Counted from the first letter of the stretch, positions 1 to 9,004 are shown. The stretch: 64,000 bases of DNA from Thermomonas sp. (GCF_023953935.1 NZ_JAMLIW010000004.1:186001-250000), one strand, 5' to 3'. The notes: generated by a model from the letters alone, not told the origin. Numbers and translations are program-made.

Positions 1-842
1 ATCTTGCGCATTCCAACCTGACCTTGTGGAAGGCCAGCAAGCCGGTGACGTCGGATGATCCGGGCGCCAACTACATCCACTCCGGCGTGCGCGAATTCGG
101 CATGACTGCGATGAGCAACGGGCTGGCGCTGCACGGCGGCTTCCTGCCGTTCGATGCCACCTTCCTGGTGTTCTCCGACTACGCTCGCAACGCGGTGCGC
201 ATGAGCGCGCTGATGGGCGCGCACGCCATCCACGTCTATACCCACGATTCGATCGGCCTTGGCGAAGACGGCCCGACCCACCAGCCGGTCGAGCACATGG
301 CGTCGTTGCGCTATATCCCGAACAACGACCTCTGGCGTCCCTGCGATGCGGTGGAATCGGCGCTGGCGTGGAAGGCCGCGATCGAACGCAAGGACGGCCC
401 GTCCTGCCTCGTGTTCAGCCGCCAGAACCTGCCGCACCAGCCGCGCAGCGACGCGCAAGTGGCAGCGATTGCGCGCGGCGGCTATGTGCTGAAGGACAGT
501 GTCGGCGCGCCCGAAGTCATCCTGATTGCGACCGGCAGCGAAGTCGGATTGGCAATGCAGGCGGCGGCGCAGTTGGGCGATGGCGTTCGGGTGGTGTCGA
601 TGCCTTGCGTGGAGGTGTTCGAGCGCCAGGACGCCAGCTATCGTGAAGCCGTGCTGCCGAAGGCCTGCCGCAATCGGGTGGCGGTCGAGGCCGGCGTCAC
701 GGGATTCTGGGGCAAGTACGTCGGGCTGGATGGTGCAGTGATCGGGATCGACAGCTTCGGCGCCAGCGCGCCGGCGGAAGCGCTGTTCGCGCATTTCGGC
801 ATCACGCTGGAAAAATTGATCGAAGTCATTCACGGCCTGTAG
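1..842 (+). CDS. tkt: transketolase, C-terminal part (cut by window start)
   Basis: Transketolase moves two-carbon ketol units between sugar phosphates in the cytoplasmic non-oxidative pentose phosphate pathway, using thiamine diphosphate. Only about the last 280 residues are in the window; the open frame continues upstream of base 1. Visible landmarks match the E. coli enzyme: [12 protein letters not shown] near the edge, [16 protein letters not shown], the [16 protein letters not shown] segment of the pyrimidine-binding domain (about residues 75-90 of the fragment), and the ATGSEV and VVSMPC motifs of the C-terminal domain. It heads the central-carbon series that continues with gap, pgk, pyk and fba. 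No disruption is seen. The identity is secure; only the N-terminus is missing. Confidence 0.97.
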   Translation, partial: LAHSNLTLWKASKPVTSDDPGANYIHSGVREFGMTAMSNGLALHGGFLPFDATFLVFSDYARNAVRMSALMGAHAIHVYTHDSIGLGEDGPTHQPVEHMASLRYIPNNDLWRPCDAVESALAWKAAIERKDGPSCLVFSRQNLPHQPRSDAQVAAIARGGYVLKDSVGAPEVILIATGSEVGLAMQAAAQLGDGVRVVSMPCVEVFERQDASYREAVLPKACRNRVAVEAGVTGFWGKYVGLDGAVIGIDSFGASAPAEALFAHFGITLEKLIEVIHGL

Positions 843-863
843 CGGAGCGATACCCTTGCGCTC

Positions 864-1301
864 ATGACGGCCATGCGCGCACCGCGCTTTCTGCACTGGA
901 TGACCCGCCTGGCGCTGGTGGCGGTTCTGCTGCTGGCGGTGATGCCGACCCTCAGCCGCTGGCTGGACAGCCGCCATGTGGCTCCGGCGGAAGTCGCGAT
1001 GGCGATGTGCACCGGTGCCGGCATGACGATGCTTTCGGGACACCGCGGCCATGCGCCTGCACCTGACGCAGCATCCATGTCGCATCCGGAGCCGAGTCCG
1101 ATGCCGATGGGCGGCATGCACGATGGCGATGTCTGCGCCTATTGCCCGTTGCTGACCTCGCTGCTGCCGGTGCTGCTGGTGCTGGCGCTGGTTCTGCCGC
1201 CATTGCGGCGCATTCGCCTGCCGTCCTGGGCCACGCCTGCGCAGGCCGCGCAGCCGTGTTTGTCGGGATTGGGAGCACGCGGACCACCGATCCTGCTCTG
1301 A
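864..1301 (+). CDS. DUF2946 family membrane-anchored protein
   Basis: A 145-residue protein with a hydrophobic N-terminal segment (about residues 13-29), a Met- and His-rich middle (repeated HP, MPMGGM and HDGD stretches), a CAYCPL motif near residue 92 and a second hydrophobic segment after it. The Cys-x-x-Cys motif followed by a hydrophobic helix is the mark of DUF2946, a family commonly found beside copper TonB receptors. Met/His-rich sequence plus paired Cys suggests periplasmic copper or other metal binding, but no reaction is known to me. It lies just upstream of a copper-type TonB receptor and a PCu(A)C chaperone, so a role in copper acquisition or homeostasis is inferred. A second ATG two codons downstream (870) is an alternative start. 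Confidence 0.8.
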   Translation: MTAMRAPRFLHWMTRLALVAVLLLAVMPTLSRWLDSRHVAPAEVAMAMCTGAGMTMLSGHRGHAPAPDAASMSHPEPSPMPMGGMHDGDVCAYCPLLTSLLPVLLVLALVLPPLRRIRLPSWATPAQAAQPCLSGLGARGPPILL

Positions 1302-1355
1302 ACCACGCACCTGCCCGCGGGGCCTTGCCCCGCCCATCGTGCTTTGGAGAATCTC

Positions 1356-3431
1356 ATGTCCGTATTTGCCTGTGCGACGGGTGTGCCGTCGCGTCGCGCG
1401 CTTGCCTGCGCGCTGGCCGCCGCGTTGCTGCCGAATCTTGCCCTTGCCATTGAAGAGACTGATGGAGACAAGCCCGTCACCCGCCTCGAAAGCGTGGTCG
1501 TGATCGGCACACCGGTTCAGCCGCTCACCTTCGAAACCGATCCAAAGCTGCCGCGCCAACCGGTTCCGGCCAGCGACGGCGCGGATTACCTGAAAACCAT
1601 CCCCGGGTTCTCCGCGTTGCGCAACGGCGGCACCAACGGTGATCCGGTGCTGCGCGGGATGTTTGGCTCGCGCCTGAGCCTGTTGACCAGCGACGCCAGC
1701 ATGCCTGGTGCCTGCCCGTCGCGGATGGACAATGCGATGTCCTACATCGCGCCGGAAACCTTTGACACGCTGGTGGTGGTGAAAGGCCCGCAAACCGTGC
1801 GCTGGGGGCCGGTTGGCTCGGCCGGCACGGTGCGCTTCACCCGCGAGGTGCCGCGTTTCGACAGCATGGGGTTGCGCGCGCAGGGCAGCCTGCTGGGTGG
1901 CAGCTTCGGCCGCAACGATCAAGTGCTGGAACTGGTGGCCGGCGCGCCGAAAGGCTACGTGCGGCTGGGTGCCAACCGTTCGGAATCCGGCGATTATCGT
2001 GACGGCAACGGCCTGCGCGTGCCGTCGGCGTGGAACAAGTGGAACGCCGATCTGGCGCTGGGCTGGACGCCCGATGCCGAGACCGTGCTGGAAGTGGCGT
2101 TGGGTGCGGGCGACGCGCAGGCGCGCTACGCGGCGCGCAGCATGGACGGTGCGCAGTTCCGACGCGACAGCCTAGGGCTGCGTTTCGAGAAGGCGTTCAC
2201 GGGCCGGTTGCGGCAGGTGCAGGCCAGCGCCTACCGCAATGTTGCCGATCACCTGATGGACAACTACAGCCTGCGTAGCCCCAATCCGCTGGGCAGCATG
2301 CCGATGCCGATGGCGTCGAACGTTGCACGCACCACGCAGGGCGGACGAGTAGCGGTGGACTGGGCTTGGGAGAAATTCGAGCTCACGGCAGGGTTGGATA
2401 CCCTGCACAGCGTCCACCGCCGGCGCAGCGCCATGGGGCGCGGTGCCTACCGTGCTCAGCCGTGGACGCAAGATGCGCGCTTCAGCGATCTGGGGGTGTT
2501 TGGCGAAGCCACCTGGACGCTGGGCGAGGGACATCGCCTGCTTGCCGGCCTGCGCGTGGATTGGGCCGAGGCCACGGATCGGCGGGCGATGGTCGGCAAA
2601 CCCGCCAAGCCAAATCCGACCTTTGGACAAACGCGCGCGCACACGCTGCCGGCCGGCTTCGTCCGCTACGAGCGTGGAATCGCGGCCAGCGGTTGGGGTT
2701 GGTACGCGGGGCTGGGTCACACCCGACGCATGCCGGATTATTGGGAACTTTTTTCCCCCGACCTCGGGCCGGTCGGGGCCGCCAATGCGTTTGCCGGCGT
2801 GCGCCCGGAGAAGACCACGCAGATAGACGCGGGCCTGCAATGGCGCGGTGCGCGCGGCAGCGCGTGGGCGTCCGGATACCTTGGGCGGATCGACGATTTC
2901 ATCCTGTTCCGCTACATGCCCGGCGGCATGATGGGGCCCAAGAGCAAGGCGACGAATGTCGATGCGCGGATCCACGGGCTGGAGGCCGGCGGTGAGTTCC
3001 GACCGGGCAACGATTGGACCGTGGGTGGCAATTTGGCTTGGGCTTGGGGCTCCAATCGGGATGCGGGCACTGCGTTGCCGCAGATGACGCCGCTGGAAGT
3101 GCGCTTGAGCGCGGCTTGGGAAAAGGATCGGTGGAGCGCGGGTGCGCTGCTGCGTCTGGTTGCGGCGCAGCGCCGCGCGGCGCCGGAGCAGGGCAACGTG
3201 GTTGGCCAGGACCTGGGCCCGAGTCCGGGCTTTGCCACGCTGGCGATCAACGGCGGCTACCGTTTCAACGATCGCCTGCAGCTGACGGTCGGGATCGACA
3301 ATCTGTTCGATCGCGCCTATGCGGAGCACCTCAATCTGGCCGGCAGCGCCGATTTCGGCTACCCCGCGCTGCCGGTGCGGATCCTCGAACCGGGCCGCAG
3401 TCTCTGGCTGAAGCTGATCCTCACCCCCTGA
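1356..3431 (+). CDS. TonB-dependent copper receptor (OprC/NosA-like)
   Basis: An outer-membrane beta-barrel receptor expected to import copper with energy from TonB. I chose ATG 1356 (691 residues) because GGAG lies 6 bases upstream; a TTG four codons earlier is open but overlaps that ribosome site. A signal peptide covers roughly residues 1-31, ending in LPNLALA. A TonB-box-like LESVVVIG follows, then the plug domain with DYLKTIPGFSALRNGG and a Met/Cys segment (MPGACPSRMDNAMSYI) typical of copper receptors. The barrel has many Met-rich loops (GSMPMPM, YMPGGMMGP) and ends in an aromatic-rich strand (SLWLKLILTP). Its neighbours are a DUF2946 protein and a PCu(A)C chaperone, which supports the copper assignment over a siderophore receptor. 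Confidence 0.92.
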   Translation: MSVFACATGVPSRRALACALAAALLPNLALAIEETDGDKPVTRLESVVVIGTPVQPLTFETDPKLPRQPVPASDGADYLKTIPGFSALRNGGTNGDPVLRGMFGSRLSLLTSDASMPGACPSRMDNAMSYIAPETFDTLVVVKGPQTVRWGPVGSAGTVRFTREVPRFDSMGLRAQGSLLGGSFGRNDQVLELVAGAPKGYVRLGANRSESGDYRDGNGLRVPSAWNKWNADLALGWTPDAETVLEVALGAGDAQARYAARSMDGAQFRRDSLGLRFEKAFTGRLRQVQASAYRNVADHLMDNYSLRSPNPLGSMPMPMASNVARTTQGGRVAVDWAWEKFELTAGLDTLHSVHRRRSAMGRGAYRAQPWTQDARFSDLGVFGEATWTLGEGHRLLAGLRVDWAEATDRRAMVGKPAKPNPTFGQTRAHTLPAGFVRYERGIAASGWGWYAGLGHTRRMPDYWELFSPDLGPVGAANAFAGVRPEKTTQIDAGLQWRGARGSAWASGYLGRIDDFILFRYMPGGMMGPKSKATNVDARIHGLEAGGEFRPGNDWTVGGNLAWAWGSNRDAGTALPQMTPLEVRLSAAWEKDRWSAGALLRLVAAQRRAAPEQGNVVGQDLGPSPGFATLAINGGYRFNDRLQLTVGIDNLFDRAYAEHLNLAGSADFGYPALPVRILEPGRSLWLKLILTP

Positions 3432-3488
3432 CACGCGGCACAATGCGGGGCGCGGCACGAAGCGGCCGCGGCCTGCGGGAGAACACGC

Positions 3489-3959
3489 ATGAAAATTCGC
3501 ATGAAACACACGTTGATCTGGGGTCTGGCCCTGCTGCTTTCCGCCTTTGCCGCCATTGCGGCCGAAGGCGGCATCCGCGTCGAATCGGCCTGGGCGCGCG
3601 CCACCCCGCCGGTGGCGCCGGTGGCGGCGGCTTATCTCGTGGTGATCAACGATGGCGACACGCCCGATCGCCTGTTGCGCATCGACAGTGGCATTGCCCG
3701 GCGCATCGAGATGCACCGCACCGCGAATGAGAACGGGGTGATGCGGATGCGGCCGATCGAAGGCGGTGCCGTCATCCCCGCGCGCGGGCGGCTGGAGTTC
3801 GCGCCGGGTGGCAATCACCTGATGTTGATCGGCCCGGTGCGCCCGCTGGTCGCCGGTGAAACCTTCGAAGCGACGCTGGTGTTCGAACGTGCGGGCCCGC
3901 GCAAGGTGCGTTTCGAGGTGCGCGGCATGGATGGCAATGCACCTATGCACATGCATTGA
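3489..3959 (+). CDS. copper chaperone PCu(A)C
   Basis: A 156-residue periplasmic Cu(I) chaperone. The signal peptide is residues 1-24 (ends AIAA). The mature part begins with VESAWARATPP, the usual opening of the family, and carries the His/Met copper site: EMHR near residue 74, MRMRP about ten residues on, then NHLMLIG. This follows the H(M)x10Mx21HxM pattern. A further His/Met tail (MHMH) ends the protein. In the family it hands copper to cytochrome oxidase assembly proteins. It sits 57 bases after the copper receptor, probably in the same transcript. A second in-frame ATG at 3501 could be the start instead. The first nested palindrome of the next intergenic region begins 23 bases after its stop and may act as a terminator. 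Confidence 0.93.
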   Translation: MKIRMKHTLIWGLALLLSAFAAIAAEGGIRVESAWARATPPVAPVAAAYLVVINDGDTPDRLLRIDSGIARRIEMHRTANENGVMRMRPIEGGAVIPARGRLEFAPGGNHLMLIGPVRPLVAGETFEATLVFERAGPRKVRFEVRGMDGNAPMHMH

Positions 3960-3982
3960 GCGGTGTGGGCTGTCTTGTCGCA

Positions 3983-4080
3983 GGCCGAGGCGGATGCCCC
4001 TGGTCGCGAATGTCCTCCGACATCGGCTTGTGGCCGATGTCTCCCCCTTTATTTCGCGACCAAGGGCATCCGGCTCGGCC
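3983..4080 (-). repeat. nested-palindrome element, copy 1
   Basis: A 98-base element with three layers. The outer arms 3983-4010 and 4053-4080 are complementary over 28 bases with two mismatches. Inside, read on the minus strand, is a 46-base core (4054 down to 4009) that opens AAATAAAGGGGGAG and ends CGGAGGACATT. In its centre is an 8-base stem (ACATCGGC with GCCGATGT) around a 5-base loop. A second copy with the same core but different outer arms and different stem bases lies at 4124-4229 in the opposite orientation. The family name is unknown to me. It could be a small hairpin mobile element, a structured RNA, or a terminator for the copper genes. Confidence 0.8.
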
Positions 4081-4123
4081 TTTGGAAGTACTCAGGTAGA
4101 GCGGGGATCAACTGAAAGCCAGA

Positions 4124-4229
4124 GCCCGGTGTGGCTCGCAGGCCTTCGGAGCAAAATAAAGGAGGAGGCATTCGCCGCCAGCGAATGCCGGGGGACATTT
4201 GCTCCGAAGGCCTGCGGGCCACGCCGGGC
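4124..4229 (+). repeat. nested-palindrome element, copy 2
   Basis: Outer arms 4124-4155 and 4198-4229 pair over 32 bases with two mismatches. The 46-base core 4154-4199 opens AAATAAAGGAGGAG and closes CGGGGGACATT, with inner stem GCATTCGC / GCGAATGC around 5 bases. Aligned without gaps to the core of copy 1, ten positions differ. Six of these are the two sides of three stem pairs (core positions 15/35, 19/31 and 20/30), which change together so that pairing is kept. The outer arms are unrelated in sequence between the copies. It lies upstream of the blaI promoter. Confidence 0.8.
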
Positions 4230-4309
4230 GTCCGACGCCGGCAGATCGCTGGTCCAGCGGCGGTCAGTCATTCCGGAAGCAGGATCCGGACCGGAACGCC
4301 CCAGCATGC

Positions 4310-4358
4310 TTGACAAGACAAATTACATCTGTAATCTGGAAAAAAATTACGGGTGTAA
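4310..4358 (+). promoter_or_regulatory. blaI promoter with two BlaI-type operators
   Basis: The -35 box TTGACA is at 4310-4315 and the -10 box TAATCT at 4332-4337 (spacing 16). A perfect palindrome ATTACA-TC-TGTAAT (4322-4335) overlaps the spacer and -10, and a second dyad TTAC-GGGT-GTAA (4347-4358) ends three bases before the blaI ATG. TACA/TGTA half-sites are the known recognition pattern of BlaI/MecI/CopY repressors, so autorepression of the blaI-M56-lipoprotein operon is inferred. The leader would be only about 18 bases, without a clear ribosome site. Confidence 0.75.
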
Positions 4359-4361
4359 ACG

Positions 4362-4733
4362 ATGCAGATCAGCGAAGCCGAATCGGTGGTGATGGACGTG
4401 CTCTGGCAGCGTCATCCGCTGGGCGCGGATGAGGTGGTCGGCGCGCTCGCCAGCCGGCAGGATTGGCAGGAAGCAACCATCAAGACCCTGCTCAATCGCC
4501 TGCTGAACAAAGGCGCGATCAGCGCTGCCAAGGACGGCCGACGCTACCTGTACTCGCCCTTGCTCGAACGCGAGGACTGGGTGCAGGAAGAGAGCCGTGG
4601 CTTGCTCGATCGCCTGTTCGATGGTCGCGTCGCGCCACTGGTCGCGCATTTTTCGAAGCATCGCAAGCTCAGCCGCAAGGACATTGCCGAACTGCGCAAA
4701 TTGATCGAGGAGATCGACGATGGACAGTCATGA
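4362..4733 (+). CDS. BlaI/MecI/CopY family transcriptional repressor
   Basis: A 123-residue winged-helix repressor of the family that controls beta-lactamase and cell-wall-stress operons and is inactivated by a membrane M56 protease. The N-terminal part (MQISEAESVVMDVLW, then the recognition-helix region around WQEATIKTLLNRLLNKG) is typical, and the C-terminal helices (SRKDIAELRKLIEEI) are the dimerisation region. Length fits the family. Two palindromes of TACA/TGTA type sit in its own promoter. Its stop overlaps the next gene, the M56 protease, by 14 bases, so the two are translated together as in blaR1-blaI systems. No beta-lactamase gene is in the window, so the target may be only this operon or a distant gene. 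Confidence 0.92.
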   Translation: MQISEAESVVMDVLWQRHPLGADEVVGALASRQDWQEATIKTLLNRLLNKGAISAAKDGRRYLYSPLLEREDWVQEESRGLLDRLFDGRVAPLVAHFSKHRKLSRKDIAELRKLIEEIDDGQS

Positions 4734-6507
4734 ACTGTGGGCGTGGTTGATCGAAGCGACCTTGGCCAGCAGCGCGGCGGTGCTGCTGGTGCTGGCGCTG
4801 CGGCGGCGGCTGCGGCGGGCGTTCGGTCCGCAGCTGGCCTACCTCTTGTGGGCCATGGTGCCGCTGGCGATGCTGGCCACGCTGGTGCCGAAGCCGCCGG
4901 CGACGGATGCGGCGGCGGCGCCGATGCTGCAGGCGATGATCCTCCCGACTGCGTTGGTCGATGCGGGGCTGCCGATGGCGCAGACGCTGGCATGGCGGCC
5001 GTGGCTGCTGGCGCTGTGGCTGGCCGGCGGATTGCTGTTCGCGCTGCGCCAGTGGCACAGGCAGATCGCGTTCCGGCGCGGCTTGGAACCGCTGCTGCCG
5101 CAGGGCGACGCGCTGCGCGCACACGCGGCGATCGCCGGCTTGCCCGCGAGCCTGGGGCTATGGCGGCCGCAGGTGGTGCTGCCTGCCGATTTCCAGACCC
5201 GCTACGACGCCAGCCAGCGCGCCTTGATGCTGGCCCACGAGCACGCCCACATCGCCCGCCGCGATCTGCAGGCCAACGCGCTGGCGCTGGTGCTGCGCAG
5301 CCTGTTCTGGTTCAACCCGCTGCTGCACTGGGCTGCGCGCCGGTTTCAGCAGGACATGGAAATGGCCTGCGACGCCTGCGTGCTGGCGCGTGTCCCGGCA
5401 GCACGCCGAACCTATGGAGCAGCCATGCTGCTGACCCAGCTGGCGAACCAAACCCCGCCACTGGGCTGCCATTGGGGCCAGGGGCATCCACTCAAGGAGA
5501 GAATCGAAATGCTCAGCCAAGCCCCTTCCACGCGTCGCCGCACGCGCCTCGGTGCCGTGGTGATCGGACTCGCGTTGTCTGCGGGCGCCTATGCGGCGTG
5601 GGCCGCGCAGCCGCCGGAGCTTGCGCCGTTGGGAACGGCGCCCGAACGTCCGGCTGCCGATTTCGATGCCCGTGTGAAATACATGGCCGATGGCGAGGAA
5701 TCCGGACGCATCGTCATCAGCCAGAACTTCGGCACGCGTTTCGTCTTGACCGACGCCGGCCACCCCGAGCTGCCACCGCTGGCCGTGACCGTCACCCCGG
5801 TGATGCATGTCGGGATGGCCTACGAGGTCCAGACCGAGTTGCTGCGCGCCTCGGGTCCCGAGCCGGGGCCGCGGCTGTTGATGCGTGATGGCAGGGTCAC
5901 CAGTGCCCGCGTGGAAACCGCAAATGGTGGCGGGTTTGGCAGCGTGGAGGTGGCCATCGCAGTCGAGGCGCGCGACATCAAGGCGGCGCAAGCCGCCGCG
6001 CGGCCGCTGTCGTCACCGCCAACGCCTCCACCCGCGCGGCCGCTGCCGCCGACCGTGCCGCCGCCGCCCGCACCGGATGGCGCTGCGCCGCCGGTGCCGC
6101 CCGCACCGCCGCCTGCGCCAAGTGCGCTGGTTGCACCGCCGCCACCTCCCCCGCCGCCGCCGCCGCGTGATGGTTCGGCAGGTGCCTCACCGGCAACCGC
6201 GATCCGGCCACTCGCGCCCCCCGCTTACCCTGTCGATGCCCAGCAGGAAGGCATTGAGGGCATGGTCGTGATGGTGGTGGACGTGGGTGCGGATGGTCGG
6301 GTGACGAACGCCGTGGTGGATCGGTCCAGCGGTGACAGCCGTCTCGATGCTTCGGCGCTCTCGGCAGTGCGCGGCTGGACATTCCATCCGGAAATGCGTG
6401 CCGGCAAGCCGGTGGCGAGCCGGGTGCGGGTGCCGATCCAGTTCGCAGCGCATGATCCTGACGCCGCTCCGCCGGTGCCACCACGGCCAGCAGCGAACGG
6501 AGGCTGA
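4720..6507 (+). CDS. M56 family metallopeptidase (BlaR1-like) with TonB-like C-terminus
   Basis: A 595-residue membrane zinc protease and putative sensor/antirepressor for the BlaI protein encoded just upstream (14-base overlap). Hydrophobic segments are near residues 8-27, 37-56 and 93-109. The zinc motif HEHAH is at residues 173-177, with the downstream acid in DMEMACDACVL (about 211-223). Another membrane segment follows near residue 275 (AVVIGLALSAGAYAAWAA). Unlike BlaR1, there is no penicillin-binding sensor domain. The periplasmic part instead has a Pro-rich linker (about 430-490, including a run of ten prolines) and a TonB C-terminal-like domain (about 500-585: AYPVDAQQEGIEGMV, then VRGWTFHPEM). 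Whether the tail contacts TonB-dependent receptors or senses the envelope is unknown. Confidence 0.88.
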   Translation: MDSHELWAWLIEATLASSAAVLLVLALRRRLRRAFGPQLAYLLWAMVPLAMLATLVPKPPATDAAAAPMLQAMILPTALVDAGLPMAQTLAWRPWLLALWLAGGLLFALRQWHRQIAFRRGLEPLLPQGDALRAHAAIAGLPASLGLWRPQVVLPADFQTRYDASQRALMLAHEHAHIARRDLQANALALVLRSLFWFNPLLHWAARRFQQDMEMACDACVLARVPAARRTYGAAMLLTQLANQTPPLGCHWGQGHPLKERIEMLSQAPSTRRRTRLGAVVIGLALSAGAYAAWAAQPPELAPLGTAPERPAADFDARVKYMADGEESGRIVISQNFGTRFVLTDAGHPELPPLAVTVTPVMHVGMAYEVQTELLRASGPEPGPRLLMRDGRVTSARVETANGGGFGSVEVAIAVEARDIKAAQAAARPLSSPPTPPPARPLPPTVPPPPAPDGAAPPVPPAPPPAPSALVAPPPPPPPPPPRDGSAGASPATAIRPLAPPAYPVDAQQEGIEGMVVMVVDVGADGRVTNAVVDRSSGDSRLDASALSAVRGWTFHPEMRAGKPVASRVRVPIQFAAHDPDAAPPVPPRPAANGG

Positions 6508-6511
6508 GGCC

Positions 6512-7018
6512 TTGCGCTCCATTCGCAAGAACGTGCTTGCCTGCGTGATGCTCCCGGTGGCGATTACCGCCACCGGGTGCGCCTCGCATCCACCACCGTT
6601 GGCGACACCGACCGTTGGCTATGCTGCAAACGGCAGTGTCAGTGCAGATATTCTGGAAGCCGATGCGGCTGCGCGTTATCAGCCTGTGCCGGGCAGCGAT
6701 TACCTGAGCCCGGTGGCGAATCCCGGGAATGCCAGCCCGGTTTACCCGGCGGGACTGCTGACGCAGCGTCTGCCGCCGGTGCAGGTGGCGGTGCGGTTGA
6801 TCGTGGATGCGACGGGTGGGGTGGTCGATGCCCGCATCGCGGCCGATCAGGGGGGTGAACCGCCGTTTGCCGAGGCCGTGTTGGTGGCGGTGCGTGGTTG
6901 GAGGTTCATTCCCTTGCAGCGGGTCACCGGCACCAGACTGGAAGCCTTGCCGTTCACCGAGAGCTACCGATTTACCTTTCGTCAAGTCGACGGCCACGCG
7001 GTTGTCGAGACCGAATGA
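6512..7018 (+). CDS. TonB_C-like lipoprotein
   Basis: A 168-residue protein starting at TTG 6512, chosen because GGAG (6499-6502) is correctly spaced and the start gives a clean lipoprotein signal: RKNVLACVMLPVAITATGC, with the lipidated Cys near residue 23. Longer in-frame starts lie inside the preceding gene. The C-terminal half resembles the TonB C-terminal fold: PVYPAGLLTQRLPPVQVAVRL, VDATGGVVDARI, then EAVLVAVRGWRFIPLQR. This is the same fold as the tail of the protease just upstream, four bases away. The pair probably works together in the periplasm; a partner role to the protease is inferred. No transmembrane anchor or ExbB/ExbD genes are nearby, so it is unlikely to be a true energy-transducing TonB. 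Confidence 0.75.
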   Translation: MRSIRKNVLACVMLPVAITATGCASHPPPLATPTVGYAANGSVSADILEADAAARYQPVPGSDYLSPVANPGNASPVYPAGLLTQRLPPVQVAVRLIVDATGGVVDARIAADQGGEPPFAEAVLVAVRGWRFIPLQRVTGTRLEALPFTESYRFTFRQVDGHAVVETE

Positions 7019-7034
7019 GCCGACTTGTCGATGC

Positions 7035-7895
7035 CTACTTGCCCAAGGTCCGATTGAGCAGGTCGGCCAGCCGGATCGCGGCGATCTCCACCCGCTGTTC
7101 GGCCAGGGGACGCATCTGTTCCAGGTAGTGGCTGGTCATCTTGTGCTTGTTGTCGGGCGGATACAGGCCGGGCTGCTCGGTCAGGCGACAGGATTCCTCG
7201 GCCCACTGCAGCGGCGTGGTGGCGGTCTGCGCCAGCCGTTCGAACGGCGCCTGCGGCTCGCCTGCCAGCGCATTGGCGTACGCCGCAAGGTCCAGCTTGC
7301 GGTTGGCGAGAATGTAGAAATCCCACACCGAATGCAGGTTGGTGCCCTGGACGCCATCCACATATTGCCTGCGCGCGTAGTCCTCCGGCTGGATCGAGGT
7401 GCGCAGGCTGATCTGGAAGCGGTTGCCGCCGGCATCGGTGCGGCTGTTGGCGTGCAGCGGCTGGTGCAGGTCGCCGACCAGATGCACGACCCACTTGAGC
7501 GCGTCGCGCCGCGCCTCCAGCGGCTGGCTGCGGTCGCCGAGGATTGCCGTTTCCCGCTCCAGCGCAGCGACCGCGCAGTTGCCGTCGGGGCAGTCGCGGG
7601 CGAGGTCGAAGCCGCAGCCGCCGCCGCTGGCGTTGATGTAATGCCAGCGCGAGGTCGCCCGGAACAACTCGGGATCGGTGCTGCGCAGGGCGTCGGCCCA
7701 GGTAGCGACGCCGGCCAGGCTCGGATCCGGCTCGCCCTTGAGCAACACCGCGACTTCGGCAGCGGCAGCCGGGTTCAGCCGCCGCTGCGCCAGCTCGCCA
7801 ACCAGCTGGTGGCCGAGCGCGGACCAGGCCAGCCCGGCGACCGGGATCAGGGTGATCAGGACAAGGAACAGCGAAATGACGATCCGTCTTGACAT
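7035..7895 (-). CDS. secreted S1/P1-type nuclease
   Basis: A 286-residue secreted nuclease of the zinc-dependent S1/P1 family, which cuts single-stranded DNA and RNA and releases 5'-nucleotides. The signal peptide ends near residue 22 and leaves a mature N-terminus beginning with Trp (WSALGHQLVGELA), whose Trp and the following His are zinc ligands in the family. Other metal-ligand motifs are in order: TWADALRSTD, WHYIN, VVHLVGDLHQPLH, GGNRFQ and NLHSVWD. Length and motif order are normal. The gene is convergent with the upstream TonB_C lipoprotein gene and divergent from gap. It probably scavenges nucleic acids outside the cell or in the periplasm, as does the endonuclease at 34-35.6 kb. Confidence 0.93.
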   Translation of the reverse strand: MSRRIVISLFLVLITLIPVAGLAWSALGHQLVGELAQRRLNPAAAAEVAVLLKGEPDPSLAGVATWADALRSTDPELFRATSRWHYINASGGGCGFDLARDCPDGNCAVAALERETAILGDRSQPLEARRDALKWVVHLVGDLHQPLHANSRTDAGGNRFQISLRTSIQPEDYARRQYVDGVQGTNLHSVWDFYILANRKLDLAAYANALAGEPQAPFERLAQTATTPLQWAEESCRLTEQPGLYPPDNKHKMTSHYLEQMRPLAEQRVEIAAIRLADLLNRTLGK

Positions 7896-7923
7896 TGAAG
7901 GTGGCCGTGGCGGGCTAAACCGC

Positions 7924-7929
7924 TAAAAT
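7924..7929 (+). promoter_or_regulatory. -10 box of gap
   Basis: TAAAAT lies 50 bases upstream of the gap ATG in the short region shared with the divergent nuclease gene. No convincing -35 sits at normal distance. CCTCCAGGAG at 7963-7972 provides the ribosome site. Confidence 0.4.
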
Positions 7930-7931
7930 AG

Positions 7932-8984
<1,053 letters not shown>

Positions 8985-9004
8985 GGCGGCGGTATCCGGC
9001 CACG

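Noticed and set aside
2172-3956. A 594-codon antisense frame across the copper receptor and chaperone
   Set aside because: It is a shadow frame; both sense genes have clear family motifs.
3856-4392. A plus-strand frame through the nested-palindrome region
   Set aside because: It is generated by reading through the chaperone end and the repeats, and has no coding signal of its own.
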